In this document: piece after piece, positions 17,814 to 30,486 of the stretch
Position numbering within the stretch: position 1 is the first letter of the stretch
Layout: each line of letters begins with the position of its first letter
Notes under the pieces: model-generated
The model's input: the letters and a program-made list of their open reading frames with translations, nothing else
Databases searched by the model: none
Told to the model about the DNA's origin: nothing
Translations under genes and position numbers: made by a program
Assembly (NCBI RefSeq): GCF_017086445.1
Contig: NZ_CP070968.1
Coordinates: 3,162,001-3,226,000, forward strand
DNA: 64,000 bases
Source: Brevundimonas fontaquae
GTDB lineage: Bacteria > Pseudomonadota > Alphaproteobacteria > Caulobacterales > Caulobacteraceae
Reading direction: 5' to 3'

Positions 17814-18029
17814 ATGATCAAGAGCCGCCTGACATCCAAGGCCCAGACGACCATCCCTCAGGCGGTGCGCGCCGCGCTGAGCCTGCAGGACGGCGACGAG
17901 TTGCAATATGATCTGGACGGCGACCGAGTGATCCTGCGCAAGGTCCGCAGGGCGCCGGTCGAAGACCCCTTCGCGGCGTTCGACGAATGGGACAGCGACG
18001 CGGACCGCAAGGCCTATGCCGGACTTTGA
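17814..18029 (+). CDS. AbrB/MazE-type antitoxin
   Basis: A 71-residue protein whose first 45 residues (SRLTSKAQTTIPQAVRAAL, then DGDELQYDLDGDRVILRK) are a SpoVT/AbrB swapped-hairpin DNA-binding domain. The acidic tail (DPFAAFDEWDSDADRKAY) is the usual toxin-binding arm. It should neutralise the toxin encoded next, with which it overlaps by 14 bases, and repress the operon at the palindrome just upstream. Confidence 0.88.
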   Translation: MIKSRLTSKAQTTIPQAVRAALSLQDGDELQYDLDGDRVILRKVRRAPVEDPFAAFDEWDSDADRKAYAGL

Positions 18030-18351
18030 GCGCGGCGACGTCGTCCGCGTCCCCTTCCCCTACACCGATCGCAGCACCCGACAGCATCGCCCGGCCCTGG
18101 TCGTTTCCGATGGGCCGCTAGGCGATGATGGCAGGCTGGTGTGGGTCGTGATGATCACCAGCGCCGACAACCGATCTTGGGCGGACGACGTACCGCTGGG
18201 CGACAGCTATTCCGAAGCCGGCCTGCCCGCCCCGTCCGTCGTTCGACCCGCGAAGATTGCGACAATAGACCCTGCTGTCGCAACTCGCCTCGGCCGTATC
18301 GACGCCGAGCGTCTGGCGCGGACAATGACTGTGATGCGCGCCAACCTCTGA
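18016..18351 (+). CDS. PemK/MazF-family toxin
   Basis: A 111-residue protein with the MazF fold marks: N-terminal FERGDVVRVPFPYTD, RPALVVSD near residue 28, and a C-terminal VVRPAKIATID segment. Members are mostly sequence-specific mRNA endoribonucleases. The start ATG at 18016 lies inside the antitoxin gene in another frame, the normal arrangement of such pairs. Target sequence unknown. Confidence 0.88.
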   Translation: MPDFERGDVVRVPFPYTDRSTRQHRPALVVSDGPLGDDGRLVWVVMITSADNRSWADDVPLGDSYSEAGLPAPSVVRPAKIATIDPAVATRLGRIDAERLARTMTVMRANL

Positions 18352-18366
18352 CTTGCAAGTCCTTTC

Positions 18367-18398
18367 GGGCCTCAAGCAGCGCGAAGCGCGATAGGCCC
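18367..18398. repeat. Intergenic inverted repeat, copy 1 (GGCCTATCG ... TTGAGGCC type)
   Basis: Outer arms GGGCCTCAAG and ATAGGCCC enclose a GC-rich core with GCGCGAAGCGCG. The same outer words recur at 34920-34960 with a different core. It fits a dispersed extragenic palindrome. It lies between the toxin gene and gcd. Confidence 0.55.
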
Positions 18399-18407
18399 AG
18401 CGAGAGA

Positions 18408-18439
18408 GCTTATGCTTTGCCCTTGGGCAAAGCATAAGC
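18408..18439. repeat. 15-base perfect inverted repeat spanning the gcd stop codon
   Basis: GCTTATGCTTTGCCC (18408-18422) and its exact complement (18425-18439) are separated by two bases. On the minus strand this encodes the last gcd codons (ALPKGKA) and the TAA stop. It can form a stem with a very small loop and may act as a terminator or mRNA 3' stabiliser, although no T-run follows on either strand. Confidence 0.6.
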
Positions 18440-20824
18440 GATTACGTAATCGCCCTCCGGCGTTTCCATGAAGTGATGGCCGGCGGCGACTATCACCAGA
18501 TACTGGCGGCCGTTCTGCTCGTAGATCATCGGGTTGGCCTGACCGCCAGCGGGCAGGACGTCGGACCAGACGGTCTTGCCCGTCTCGATATCGATGGCGC
18601 GGATCAGGTCGTCGGTCGCGGCGGCGATGAAGATCAGGCCGCCGGCCGTGACCACCGACCCGCCGTTGTTCGGCGTGCCGATCTCCAGCGGCAGCATCGA
18701 GGGGATGCCGAACGGGCCGTTCTTGCGCGCCGTGCCGAACGGACGATCCCACAGGGTCTTGCCGCTTTGCACGTCGATGGCCCGGATGCCGCCGTACGGA
18801 GGCTCCTTGCACAGCAGGCCGGTGAAGGGCATCCGCCAGCCGGCGTTGACGTCGATCGCATAGGGCACGCCCATCTGCGGATCGCCCGCGCCCTCGGCCT
18901 TGGCGCCCTCGCCGGTCGTTTCCTCCTGATAGCGGGGGTCGTCACGGGGGAACCAGCCCAGCTTGTTCGCCTCGGCGCGCGGCACCAGACGATTGTAGTT
19001 GGGCATGTCGTTATAGTTGGCGATGATCACGCCGCGACGCGGATCCAGCGCCACGCTGCCCCAGTCCGAACCGCCGTTGTAGCCCGGATATTCGATGAAG
19101 CGACGGTCGGCGGTCGGGGGCGTGAACTGGCCCTGATACGATGCCTTCTTGAACTGGATGCGGCAGATCATCTGATCGATCGGCGACATGCCCCACATGT
19201 CGACTTCACGCAGGTCAGGCTTGGCCAGGGTGTTGAACAGCGAATAGGGCTGGGTCGCCGCGCGCTGGGCCGGTTCGACGCCACCGCGCGGGGCCGGACG
19301 ATCCTGAACGCCGTGCAGGGGCTGGCCCGTGCGGCGATCCAGCACGAAGATTTCACCGCGCTTGGACGGCAGGATCACCGCCGGCGTCACGCCCCCTGCG
19401 GTCGGCATATCGACCAGCGTCACCTGCGAACCCAGGTCATAGTCCCAGACGTCGCGGCGGACGGTCTGATAGCTCCAGCGCGGCTTGCCGGTCGTGACGT
19501 CCAGCGCGACCAGGGCGCTGGAATACTGGTTCTCCTGGGGCCGGCGCAGCGACGAGTAGTAGTCGGCGGCCGAGTTGCCCATCGGCAGATAGACCAGGCC
19601 CAGGGCTTCGTCGCCCGTCGCCGTCGTCCACATGTTCGGCGTGCCCGGCGTATAGGTCTGACCGGCCGGCGGCGCCGTGGTGATGTCGGGACGCATCATG
19701 TCCCAGGCGAAGCGCAGCTGGCCGGTGACGACGTCATAGCCCTGAATGACGCCCGAGGCGTTCCAGCGTTTCTGGCCGTCCAGAACCTGATGGCCCGTGA
19801 CGATGACGCCTCGCACGACGACGGGCGGCGAGGTGATCGAAACCATGCCGGGATAGGGATTGCCCATCCCTTCCTTGATGCTGACGGCGCCGTTGGTTCC
19901 GAAGGCGGGGCAAGGCACGCCGGTGCGCGCATCGACTGCGATGATGCGGCCGTCCAGCGTGCCTTCGATGATGCGCGTCGCGCAGGGCTGGGCCTGATCG
20001 ACGTTGGGCGCGGCGTAATAGGTCACGCCCCGGCAGGCGGCGGTGTAAGGGATTTGTTCGTCCGCCACCTTGGGATCATAGGCCCACTTCTGCCGGCCGG
20101 TATTGGCGTCCAGGGCGAACATCTTGTTGCGACCCGAGCAGAGATAGACGGTGTCGGCGATCTTCAGCGGCGTGGTCTCGGCGCCGAACCGTTCGCCAGG
20201 CAGGTCGCCGGTGCGGAAAGTCCAGGCCCGCTCAAGCTGACCCACATTGTCCTTGTTGATCTGGGCGAGGGGCGAGTACCGCTGGGCCGCGTCCGAGCCG
20301 CCATAGGCGGGCCAATCGACGCCCGCCTTGATCAGGGCAGGATCGCCGGCCACACTCCGATCGCCCGGCACCGGGCTGTCGACGCCGGGCGCGTTGATCT
20401 GACCGACCACCAAACCGAACACGACCGTCAGGACCGCCAGGCCAAGCGCGCCGAAGCCCGCCGTCTTACCGCCGCCGCGCGACCGCAGCACAGGCAGCGT
20501 CGCCAGCACCAGGAACATCAGCACCAAGGGCCCGACCAGGCGCGGGATCATGGCCCAGCCGTTCAGGCCCTTCTCCCACAGCGCCCAGATCACCGTGGCG
20601 ATGAAGACCGCACCATAGACCCAAGCCCCGCGCACGTCGCGCCAGACAAGCAAAAGGCCCGACACGATCAGCGCCAGGCCCGCGATCAGATAATACCAGG
20701 AGCCGCCCAGCATCGCGAGCTGCACGCCGCCGACCGTCAGCACCAGACCGATCACGGCCAGCAGGATCCCGAGCAGCAACGTCAGCCATCCCCCAAGGCC
20801 GGTCGGGGTTGTCCATCGGGGCAT
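18410..20824 (-). CDS. gcd: Membrane-bound PQQ-dependent glucose dehydrogenase
   Basis: An 804-residue quinoprotein, close to the 796 of E. coli Gcd. Residues 10-145 hold five membrane helices; the rest is the periplasmic eight-bladed PQQ propeller with repeated GxxxWAY/ALD-type W-motifs. WDYDLGSQVTLVD corresponds to the region of the catalytic Asp, and RTGQPLHG and DWGSVALD are family segments. It oxidises glucose to gluconolactone in the periplasm and passes electrons to ubiquinone. PQQ synthesis genes are not in this window. The start ATG at 20824 gives MPRWTTPTGLGGWL just before TM1. Confidence 0.93.
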   Translation of the reverse strand: MPRWTTPTGLGGWLTLLLGILLAVIGLVLTVGGVQLAMLGGSWYYLIAGLALIVSGLLLVWRDVRGAWVYGAVFIATVIWALWEKGLNGWAMIPRLVGPLVLMFLVLATLPVLRSRGGGKTAGFGALGLAVLTVVFGLVVGQINAPGVDSPVPGDRSVAGDPALIKAGVDWPAYGGSDAAQRYSPLAQINKDNVGQLERAWTFRTGDLPGERFGAETTPLKIADTVYLCSGRNKMFALDANTGRQKWAYDPKVADEQIPYTAACRGVTYYAAPNVDQAQPCATRIIEGTLDGRIIAVDARTGVPCPAFGTNGAVSIKEGMGNPYPGMVSITSPPVVVRGVIVTGHQVLDGQKRWNASGVIQGYDVVTGQLRFAWDMMRPDITTAPPAGQTYTPGTPNMWTTATGDEALGLVYLPMGNSAADYYSSLRRPQENQYSSALVALDVTTGKPRWSYQTVRRDVWDYDLGSQVTLVDMPTAGGVTPAVILPSKRGEIFVLDRRTGQPLHGVQDRPAPRGGVEPAQRAATQPYSLFNTLAKPDLREVDMWGMSPIDQMICRIQFKKASYQGQFTPPTADRRFIEYPGYNGGSDWGSVALDPRRGVIIANYNDMPNYNRLVPRAEANKLGWFPRDDPRYQEETTGEGAKAEGAGDPQMGVPYAIDVNAGWRMPFTGLLCKEPPYGGIRAIDVQSGKTLWDRPFGTARKNGPFGIPSMLPLEIGTPNNGGSVVTAGGLIFIAAATDDLIRAIDIETGKTVWSDVLPAGGQANPMIYEQNGRQYLVIVAAGHHFMETPEGDYVIAYALPKGKA

Positions 20825-21047
20825 GGGCTCACTCTCTGTGGTCGGCTGAAATCAGCGTGGAAAACGCCTCGAGGCTACGCTGGTTCCTATTGTCGCACCC
20901 CCGGAACAAAATCCTGTTGCGGCGCAAACGGCCTACATCAGCAACTTTTGACGACGAAAGATCGCCGATTGGACGATTTATTCTTTTTTATCGGCTGAGA
21001 ACGCCTCGCGGCAATAATATTTGCCTCTGACGCACCGTTTGCGGCAT
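20825..21047. promoter_or_regulatory. gcd/gltD divergent intergenic region
   Basis: About 220 bases between two divergent genes, AT-richer than the surroundings around 20970-21020 (TTTATTCTTTTTTATC, AATAATATT). It must hold promoters for both genes, but I could not assign convincing -35/-10 or sigma-54 elements. Confidence 0.35.
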
Positions 21048-22480
21048 ATGCGAGATATGCATAAGACCCTGAAGCAAGGCGGGACATTCGTCGTCGAACC
21101 TCGCCGCCTGTCCAAGGCCTCGGCCGAACTGCGCGCGCGCGGTTTTGGCGAGATTACGATTCCGCCCTCGACCGAGACGGCTGAAAAACAGGCGTCGCGC
21201 TGCACCGACTGCGGCGTGCCCTTCTGCCAGAACGCCTGCCCGCTTCAGAACAACATTCCCGACTGGCTGCGCCTTTCGGCCGAGAACGAGCCGCGCGAGG
21301 CCTGGCGCGTCGCGTCCCTGACCTCGACCATGCCCGAAATCTGCGGTCGGATCTGCCCGCAGGACCGGCTGTGCGAAGGGTCGTGCACCTTGAACCAGTC
21401 CGGCTGGGACGCCGTGACCATCGGCTCGGTCGAGGCCTGGCTGGGCGACCAGGCCTTCGCCAACGGCTGGGTCGAGCCGATCCGCCCGGCGGCCGAACGC
21501 GGCGAAACCGTCGGCATCGTCGGCGCCGGCCCGGCCGGTCTGGCCGCCGCCGACCGCCTGCGCTGCGAGGGCTATCAGGTCACGATTTATGACCGCCACG
21601 ACCGCGCTGGCGGCCTGCTGATCTACGGCATCCCCGGCTTCAAGTTGGAAAAGCACGTCGTGCAGCGCCGCGTGGACCGGTTGATCGACGGCGGCGTCCA
21701 GTTCGTTCTGGGCTGCGAGGTCGGCAAGGACGTGACCCTGACCGAGCTGCGCGACCGCCACGACGTCGTCCTGCTGGCCATGGGCGTCTATCAGCCGCGT
21801 ATCCTTTCGGCGCCCGGTCGCGGGCCCGATTCGACCGTCGCCGCCCTGTCCTATCTGACCCATCAGAACCGGCGCGACCTGGGCGACGCCGAACAGGACG
21901 GATGGCACGAGGCGCGCGGCAAGCGGGTCGTCGTCATCGGCGGCGGCGACACCGCGATGGACTGCGTCCGCACCGCCGTCCGGCAAGGCGCAGCCAGCGT
22001 CACCTGCCTGTATCGTCGTGATCGCGAGAACATGCCGGGCTCGGCCCGCGAGGTCGTCAACGCCGAGGAAGAGGGCGTCGTCTTCGAATGGCTGGCCGCG
22101 CCCAAGGCCCTGTTGTCGCAAAGCGATCAGGTCACGGGCGTGCGCGCCGCGCGCATGCAGCTGACCGAGGCTGCTCCGGGCCAGCGTCGCGACATCGTGC
22201 CCGTGCCCGGCGCCGACTTCGACGTGCCGGCCGACATCGTCATCGAGGCCCTGGGCTTCTCGCCCGAGCCGTTCGCGGCGCATGAGCCCGACCTGCACCT
22301 GCGCGACGACGGCACCATCAAGGTGGGTTCGGTCAGCTTCGCCACCAGCCTGCCCGGCGTCTTCGCCGCCGGCGACGCGGTGCGCGGCGCCTCGCTGGTC
22401 GTCTGGGCCGTCCGCGAAGGCCAGGACGCCGCCGCCGAAATCGACCGCTACTTCAAGACCCGCACCGAGGAGGTCGCGGC

Positions 22481-22484
<4 letters not shown>
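21048..22484 (+). CDS. gltD: Glutamate synthase (NADPH) small subunit
   Basis: A 478-residue flavoprotein that passes electrons from NADPH to GltB. The N-terminal region has two iron-sulfur cysteine clusters (CTDCGVPFCQNACP and CGRICPQDRLCEGSC), followed by the FAD motif GIVGAGPAGLAAA and the NADPH motif VIGGGDTAMDC; FAAGDAVRG closes the FAD site. ATG 21048 and ATG 21057 are equally possible starts and neither has a strong Shine-Dalgarno site. The stop overlaps the gltB start (ATGA). Confidence 0.95.
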
Positions 22485-26992
<4,508 letters not shown>

Positions 26993-27021
26993 CACCGAAC
27001 CGCCTGCCTCAGAAAGCCGCC

Positions 27022-28335
27022 ATGACCCGATCCGCCGCCCTCGCCGTCACGTTCGTCGCCGGGGCGGCGGCCTTCGCCTCACCGGCCCTGGCGGCCCCAT
27101 CCCTGCTGGCGCATCAGGCGCCGCTGGTCATCGACACGGCGGCGACAGCCTGGATCCTGACTTCGACGGCCCTGGTGCTGCTGATGACCCTGCCGGGCCT
27201 GGCACTGTTCTACGGCGGCATGGTCAGGAAGAAGAACATCATCAGCGTCGTCGCCCAGTCGGCGGCCGCCTTCGCCATCGTCTCGGTGTTGTGGTTCCTG
27301 GTCGGCTACAGCCTGTCGTTCGGCAAGGGACCGGACGCGATCAACGGCTTCATCGGCGGGGTGCAAGCGGCCTTCCTGAACGGCGTCACCGCCCAGACGG
27401 CCCACAGCCTGCTGCCCGGCCTGCCTGAGCTGCTGTTCGTCGCCTTCCAGATGACCTTCGCCATCATCACCCCGGCCCTGATCGCCGGCGCCTTCGCCGA
27501 GCGGATGAAGTTCTCGGCCAGCCTGCTGTTCTTTGGCCTGTGGCACCTGATCGTCTATGCGCCGATCTGTCATCAGGTCTGGGGCGGCGGCTATCTTGGC
27601 GGTCTGGGCGTGCTCGACTTCGCGGGCGGCGCGGTCGTCCACGTCAACGCCGGGATCGCCGGCCTGGTCTGCGCCCTGGTGCTGGGGCCGCGTCACGGCT
27701 TCGGGCGCGACAACATGGCCCCCGCCAACCTGGTCTATAGCGCGATCGGCACCGGCCTGCTGCTGGTCGGCTGGCTGGGCTTCAACGCCGGATCGGCGGG
27801 CGCGGCGGATGCTCTGGCCGCGACCGCCGCCTTCAACACCATCCTGGCCGCCGGCAGCGCCGCCCTGGGCTGGATGACCATCGAATGGTTCGACCGCAAG
27901 CGCCCGACCCTGCTGGGCCTGCTGTCGGGCGTCGTCGGCGGTCTGGTCGCCATCACCCCCGCCGCCGGTTTCGTCGATCCCAAGGGCGCCTTCTTCATCG
28001 GCCTGATCGGCGGCCCGGCCTGCTATGCGGGCGCGGTCTGGCTGAAGCACGCGCTGAAATACGATGACAGCTTGGATGCGTTTGGCGTGCACGGCGTCGG
28101 CGGCATCGTCGGCGCCCTGCTGACCGGCGTCTTCGCCACCACGACCGTCAACACCCTGTCGGACGGCGCGACCGTGTGGAAACAGGCGGTCGGCCTGGTC
28201 GGCGTCATCGCCTGGAGCGCCGTCGGCACCTTCGTCGTCCTGATGATCTGCAAGTTCACCACGGGCCTGCGCGTCACCAAGGATGAAGAGGTCGAGGGGC
28301 TGGACTATACCCAACACGGCGAGGCCATCCACTGA
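27022..28335 (+). CDS. amtB: Ammonium transporter
   Basis: A 437-residue Amt protein with a cleavable signal peptide (to about residue 24, ALAAP) and eleven membrane segments. Family segments include LALFYGGMVRKKN, QMTFAIITPALIAGAFAERMKF, the pore His pair (VVHVNAG and DAFGVHGVGG) and the C-terminal cytoplasmic tail. It imports ammonium for glutamine synthetase and the GltBD pair just upstream (29-base gap). A glnK gene, the usual partner, is not adjacent. Confidence 0.94.
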   Translation: MTRSAALAVTFVAGAAAFASPALAAPSLLAHQAPLVIDTAATAWILTSTALVLLMTLPGLALFYGGMVRKKNIISVVAQSAAAFAIVSVLWFLVGYSLSFGKGPDAINGFIGGVQAAFLNGVTAQTAHSLLPGLPELLFVAFQMTFAIITPALIAGAFAERMKFSASLLFFGLWHLIVYAPICHQVWGGGYLGGLGVLDFAGGAVVHVNAGIAGLVCALVLGPRHGFGRDNMAPANLVYSAIGTGLLLVGWLGFNAGSAGAADALAATAAFNTILAAGSAALGWMTIEWFDRKRPTLLGLLSGVVGGLVAITPAAGFVDPKGAFFIGLIGGPACYAGAVWLKHALKYDDSLDAFGVHGVGGIVGALLTGVFATTTVNTLSDGATVWKQAVGLVGVIAWSAVGTFVVLMICKFTTGLRVTKDEEVEGLDYTQHGEAIH

Positions 28336-28450
28336 CCCCACAGGCGCTGCCGGTTGATCCCGCCCTCGCCATTCCCCATCTTCATCTGTGACGGACGGTC
28401 TTGCCGATTGCGGGAGACCGGCCGCTCGGTCGCTGACGCAAGGACCCCAG

Positions 28451-28873
28451 ATGACGACGACGCGCACCCTCCTGTTCGACAGCCCCTTTCTGCTGGGCTT
28501 CGACCATACCCGCGCCCTGATCGACCGCGCCGCCAAGGCCGCGGCCGAAAGCTATCCACCCTACAATGTCGAACAGATCGGCGATGCGGGCGTCCGCATC
28601 AGCCTGGCCGTCGCCGGGTTCGCGCCCGACGAACTGGCCATCACCCTGGACGGCCGCCAGCTGACCATCGCCGGCAAACGCGACGACGCCGGCAGGGGCG
28701 AACAGGCCTTTCTGCATCGCGGCATCGCGGCGCGCGGCTTCGTTCGCAACTTCGTCCTGGCCGACGGGCTGGAGGTCGAGGGCGCCCGACTGGAGCACGG
28801 CCTGCTCCACGTCGACCTGATCCGGCCCGAGGCTGAGCGCCAAGTGCGGCGCATTCCGATCACGGCCGGCTGA
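28451..28873 (+). CDS. Small heat shock protein, Hsp20/IbpA family
   Basis: A 140-residue chaperone with the alpha-crystallin domain at about residues 33-130: YPPYNVEQIGD, ITLDGRQLTIAGKR, and the ARGFVRNFVLADGLEV segment that matches alphaproteobacterial HspD/IbpA. It holds unfolding proteins. The ATG at 28451 was chosen because the conserved N-terminus (LFDSPFLLGFDH) follows. A DUF1150 gene comes next, a pairing common in this class. Confidence 0.92.
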   Translation: MTTTRTLLFDSPFLLGFDHTRALIDRAAKAAAESYPPYNVEQIGDAGVRISLAVAGFAPDELAITLDGRQLTIAGKRDDAGRGEQAFLHRGIAARGFVRNFVLADGLEVEGARLEHGLLHVDLIRPEAERQVRRIPITAG

Positions 28874-28937
28874 AAACCACAGCCATTCGAACCGCCCGGC
28901 GATACGGGCGTTGTCAAATATGAAGGAGGCGGTCCTA

Positions 28938-29189
28938 ATGACGCCGATGACGATGACCAAGGAAGACTTTGCCGGACTGGGCGCCCCCGACCTGGTGTAT
29001 GTGCGTGAGATCAAGGCCTCGGACCTGCTTGAAGAAGCGGTCGAGATCAAGGACGTGGATCTGAACCCCGGCCAGATGCTCTATGCCGTTCATAGCGCCG
29101 ACGGCGAGCGTCTGGCGGTCATGATCGACCGCGACACCGCCTTCGCCGCCGCCGTGGCGCACGAGCTGGAGCCGGTTTCCGTTCACTGA
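28938..29189 (+). CDS. DUF1150 family protein
   Basis: An 83-residue protein matching DUF1150 (DLVYVREI, then LYAVHSADGERLAVMIDRDTAF near the C-terminus), a small family usually encoded after Hsp20 in alphaproteobacteria. Its role is unknown. The start is set by a perfect AAGGAGG at 28923-28929, 8 bases before ATG 28938, in preference to an upstream TTG at 28911. Confidence 0.87.
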   Translation: MTPMTMTKEDFAGLGAPDLVYVREIKASDLLEEAVEIKDVDLNPGQMLYAVHSADGERLAVMIDRDTAFAAAVAHELEPVSVH

Positions 29190-29199
29190 TCTCATGGAT

Positions 29200-29219
29200 G
29201 GCGGCGCGCAGGCGCCGCC
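29200..29219. terminator. Possible bidirectional hairpin between convergent genes
   Basis: GGCGGCGC (29200-29207) pairs with GCGCCGCC (29212-29219) over a 4-base loop, between the convergent DUF1150 and ptsN genes. There is no T-run on either side, so it is only a candidate terminator. Confidence 0.4.
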
Positions 29220-29221
29220 GT

Positions 29222-29689
29222 TCAGGCCGCCGTCGCGGCCGTAGCGTCCTTGACGAACAGGGCGCGGATAGCATCGGTCGTGCGCGCCTGTCTCAGTTGC
29301 TCCCGCAGCTCGGGCGACCGCAGCGCGCGCGACACCGCCGCCAACGCCCTCAGATGCTCGGCGCCCGCCTTGGGCGGGGCAAACAGGCCGACAATCAGAT
29401 CGACGGGCCGGTCGTCCACCGCATCATAGGCCACAGGCGTATCCAGTCGCACGAAAACGGCCGTCACCTTATCGACCTCGGTGAGACGCGCGTGCGGCAC
29501 CGCGACGCCGGACCCCAGCCCGGTTGATCCCAGCGTCTCACGTTCCATCAAGGCGTCGAAGATACGGGCTTCGTCGAGGCCCAGCGCATGCGACGCCGCC
29601 TCGGCCAGCGCGTGAAGCGCCTGTCGCTTGGACGACGCGCCGCTGCGCAGCACCACGCCCTTGGGCGCGAGCAGATCACCGATGTCCAT
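29222..29689 (-). CDS. ptsN: Nitrogen-regulatory PTS IIA protein
   Basis: A 155-residue EIIA-Ntr with the phosphorylated histidine H66 in GSGVAVPHARL and the conserved ETLGSTGLG before it. It is a regulator in the PTS-Ntr phosphorelay, not a sugar carrier. It is the last gene of the lptC-lptA-lptB-rpoN-hpf-ptsN block, 78 bases after hpf. Confidence 0.95.
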   Translation of the reverse strand: MDIGDLLAPKGVVLRSGASSKRQALHALAEAASHALGLDEARIFDALMERETLGSTGLGSGVAVPHARLTEVDKVTAVFVRLDTPVAYDAVDDRPVDLIVGLFAPPKAGAEHLRALAAVSRALRSPELREQLRQARTTDAIRALFVKDATAATAA

Positions 29690-29767
29690 TACACAACCTC
29701 GATACGCGCAGCAGACAACGGCGCGGCCGCCCGTTTAGAGACAACCGCGCCGAAGTCAAACTGAGGC

Positions 29768-30412
29768 TTAGTTCACCGAACCGTTGGACTTGGCCGTCCG
29801 TTCGGGATCGATCCATCCCACATTGCCGTCCGGACGACGATAGACGACCGCCAGACCGCCGTGCGCCGCGTTACGGAACAGCACGACCGGATAGCCCGTC
29901 ATGTCCAGCTCCAGCACGGCCCGTCCAACCGTGATGGTGCGGATTTCGTGCTCGGTTTCGGCGATGACCATGCCCACCGGCGGCGGGCCGTCGTTCTCGC
30001 TCGCGTCGCCGAAGACATCGTCCTCCACGCTGTCGGGATCACGCAGCACGATGCTGCGTGCGACTTCGCGGGCGGCGTTTTCGGTCTTCTCGGGCGACAG
30101 ACCCTTGGGTCCGATGTGGTGATCCTTGAGCCGGCGCTTGTAGCGGCGAACCCGCTTTTCGAGCCGATCGAGCGCCTCGGTGAAGGCCGAGTGGGCGTCG
30201 CCGCCCATTCCGGTCGTCACCAAGGTCTGGCCCGACGCGAGGCGGACCCAACAGTCCACCTTGAAGTTGTGGCCGTCCTTGGACACCACGACCTCGGCGT
30301 CTTCACCGCCTCGGGCGAAGTATTTTCCGACCCCGTCTTCGAGTTCCTGGGAGATGCGCGAGCCTAACGCTTCGCCGACATCCACTTGCTTGCCGCTGAC
30401 CTGGACTTGCAT
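29768..30412 (-). CDS. hpf: Ribosome hibernation promoting factor, long form
   Basis: A 214-residue protein: residues 1-105 are the ribosome-binding S30AE/YfiA domain (MQVQVSGKQVDVGEAL to KRVRRYKRRLKDHH), and residues 155-205 are the C-terminal dimerisation domain of long HPF (EIRTITVGRAVLELDMTGYPVVLFRNA). The long form makes 100S ribosome dimers in stationary phase. ATG 30412 starts exactly at the domain. It follows rpoN by 74 bases. Confidence 0.94.
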   Translation of the reverse strand: MQVQVSGKQVDVGEALGSRISQELEDGVGKYFARGGEDAEVVVSKDGHNFKVDCWVRLASGQTLVTTGMGGDAHSAFTEALDRLEKRVRRYKRRLKDHHIGPKGLSPEKTENAAREVARSIVLRDPDSVEDDVFGDASENDGPPPVGMVIAETEHEIRTITVGRAVLELDMTGYPVVLFRNAAHGGLAVVYRRPDGNVGWIDPERTAKSNGSVN

Positions 30413-30486
30413 GCCGATAGAACGCGCCCGGCCCGATTTGGTGTCAATCCAGATCACCGATTTGTGGTCACGCTTGGCTGTGGATT

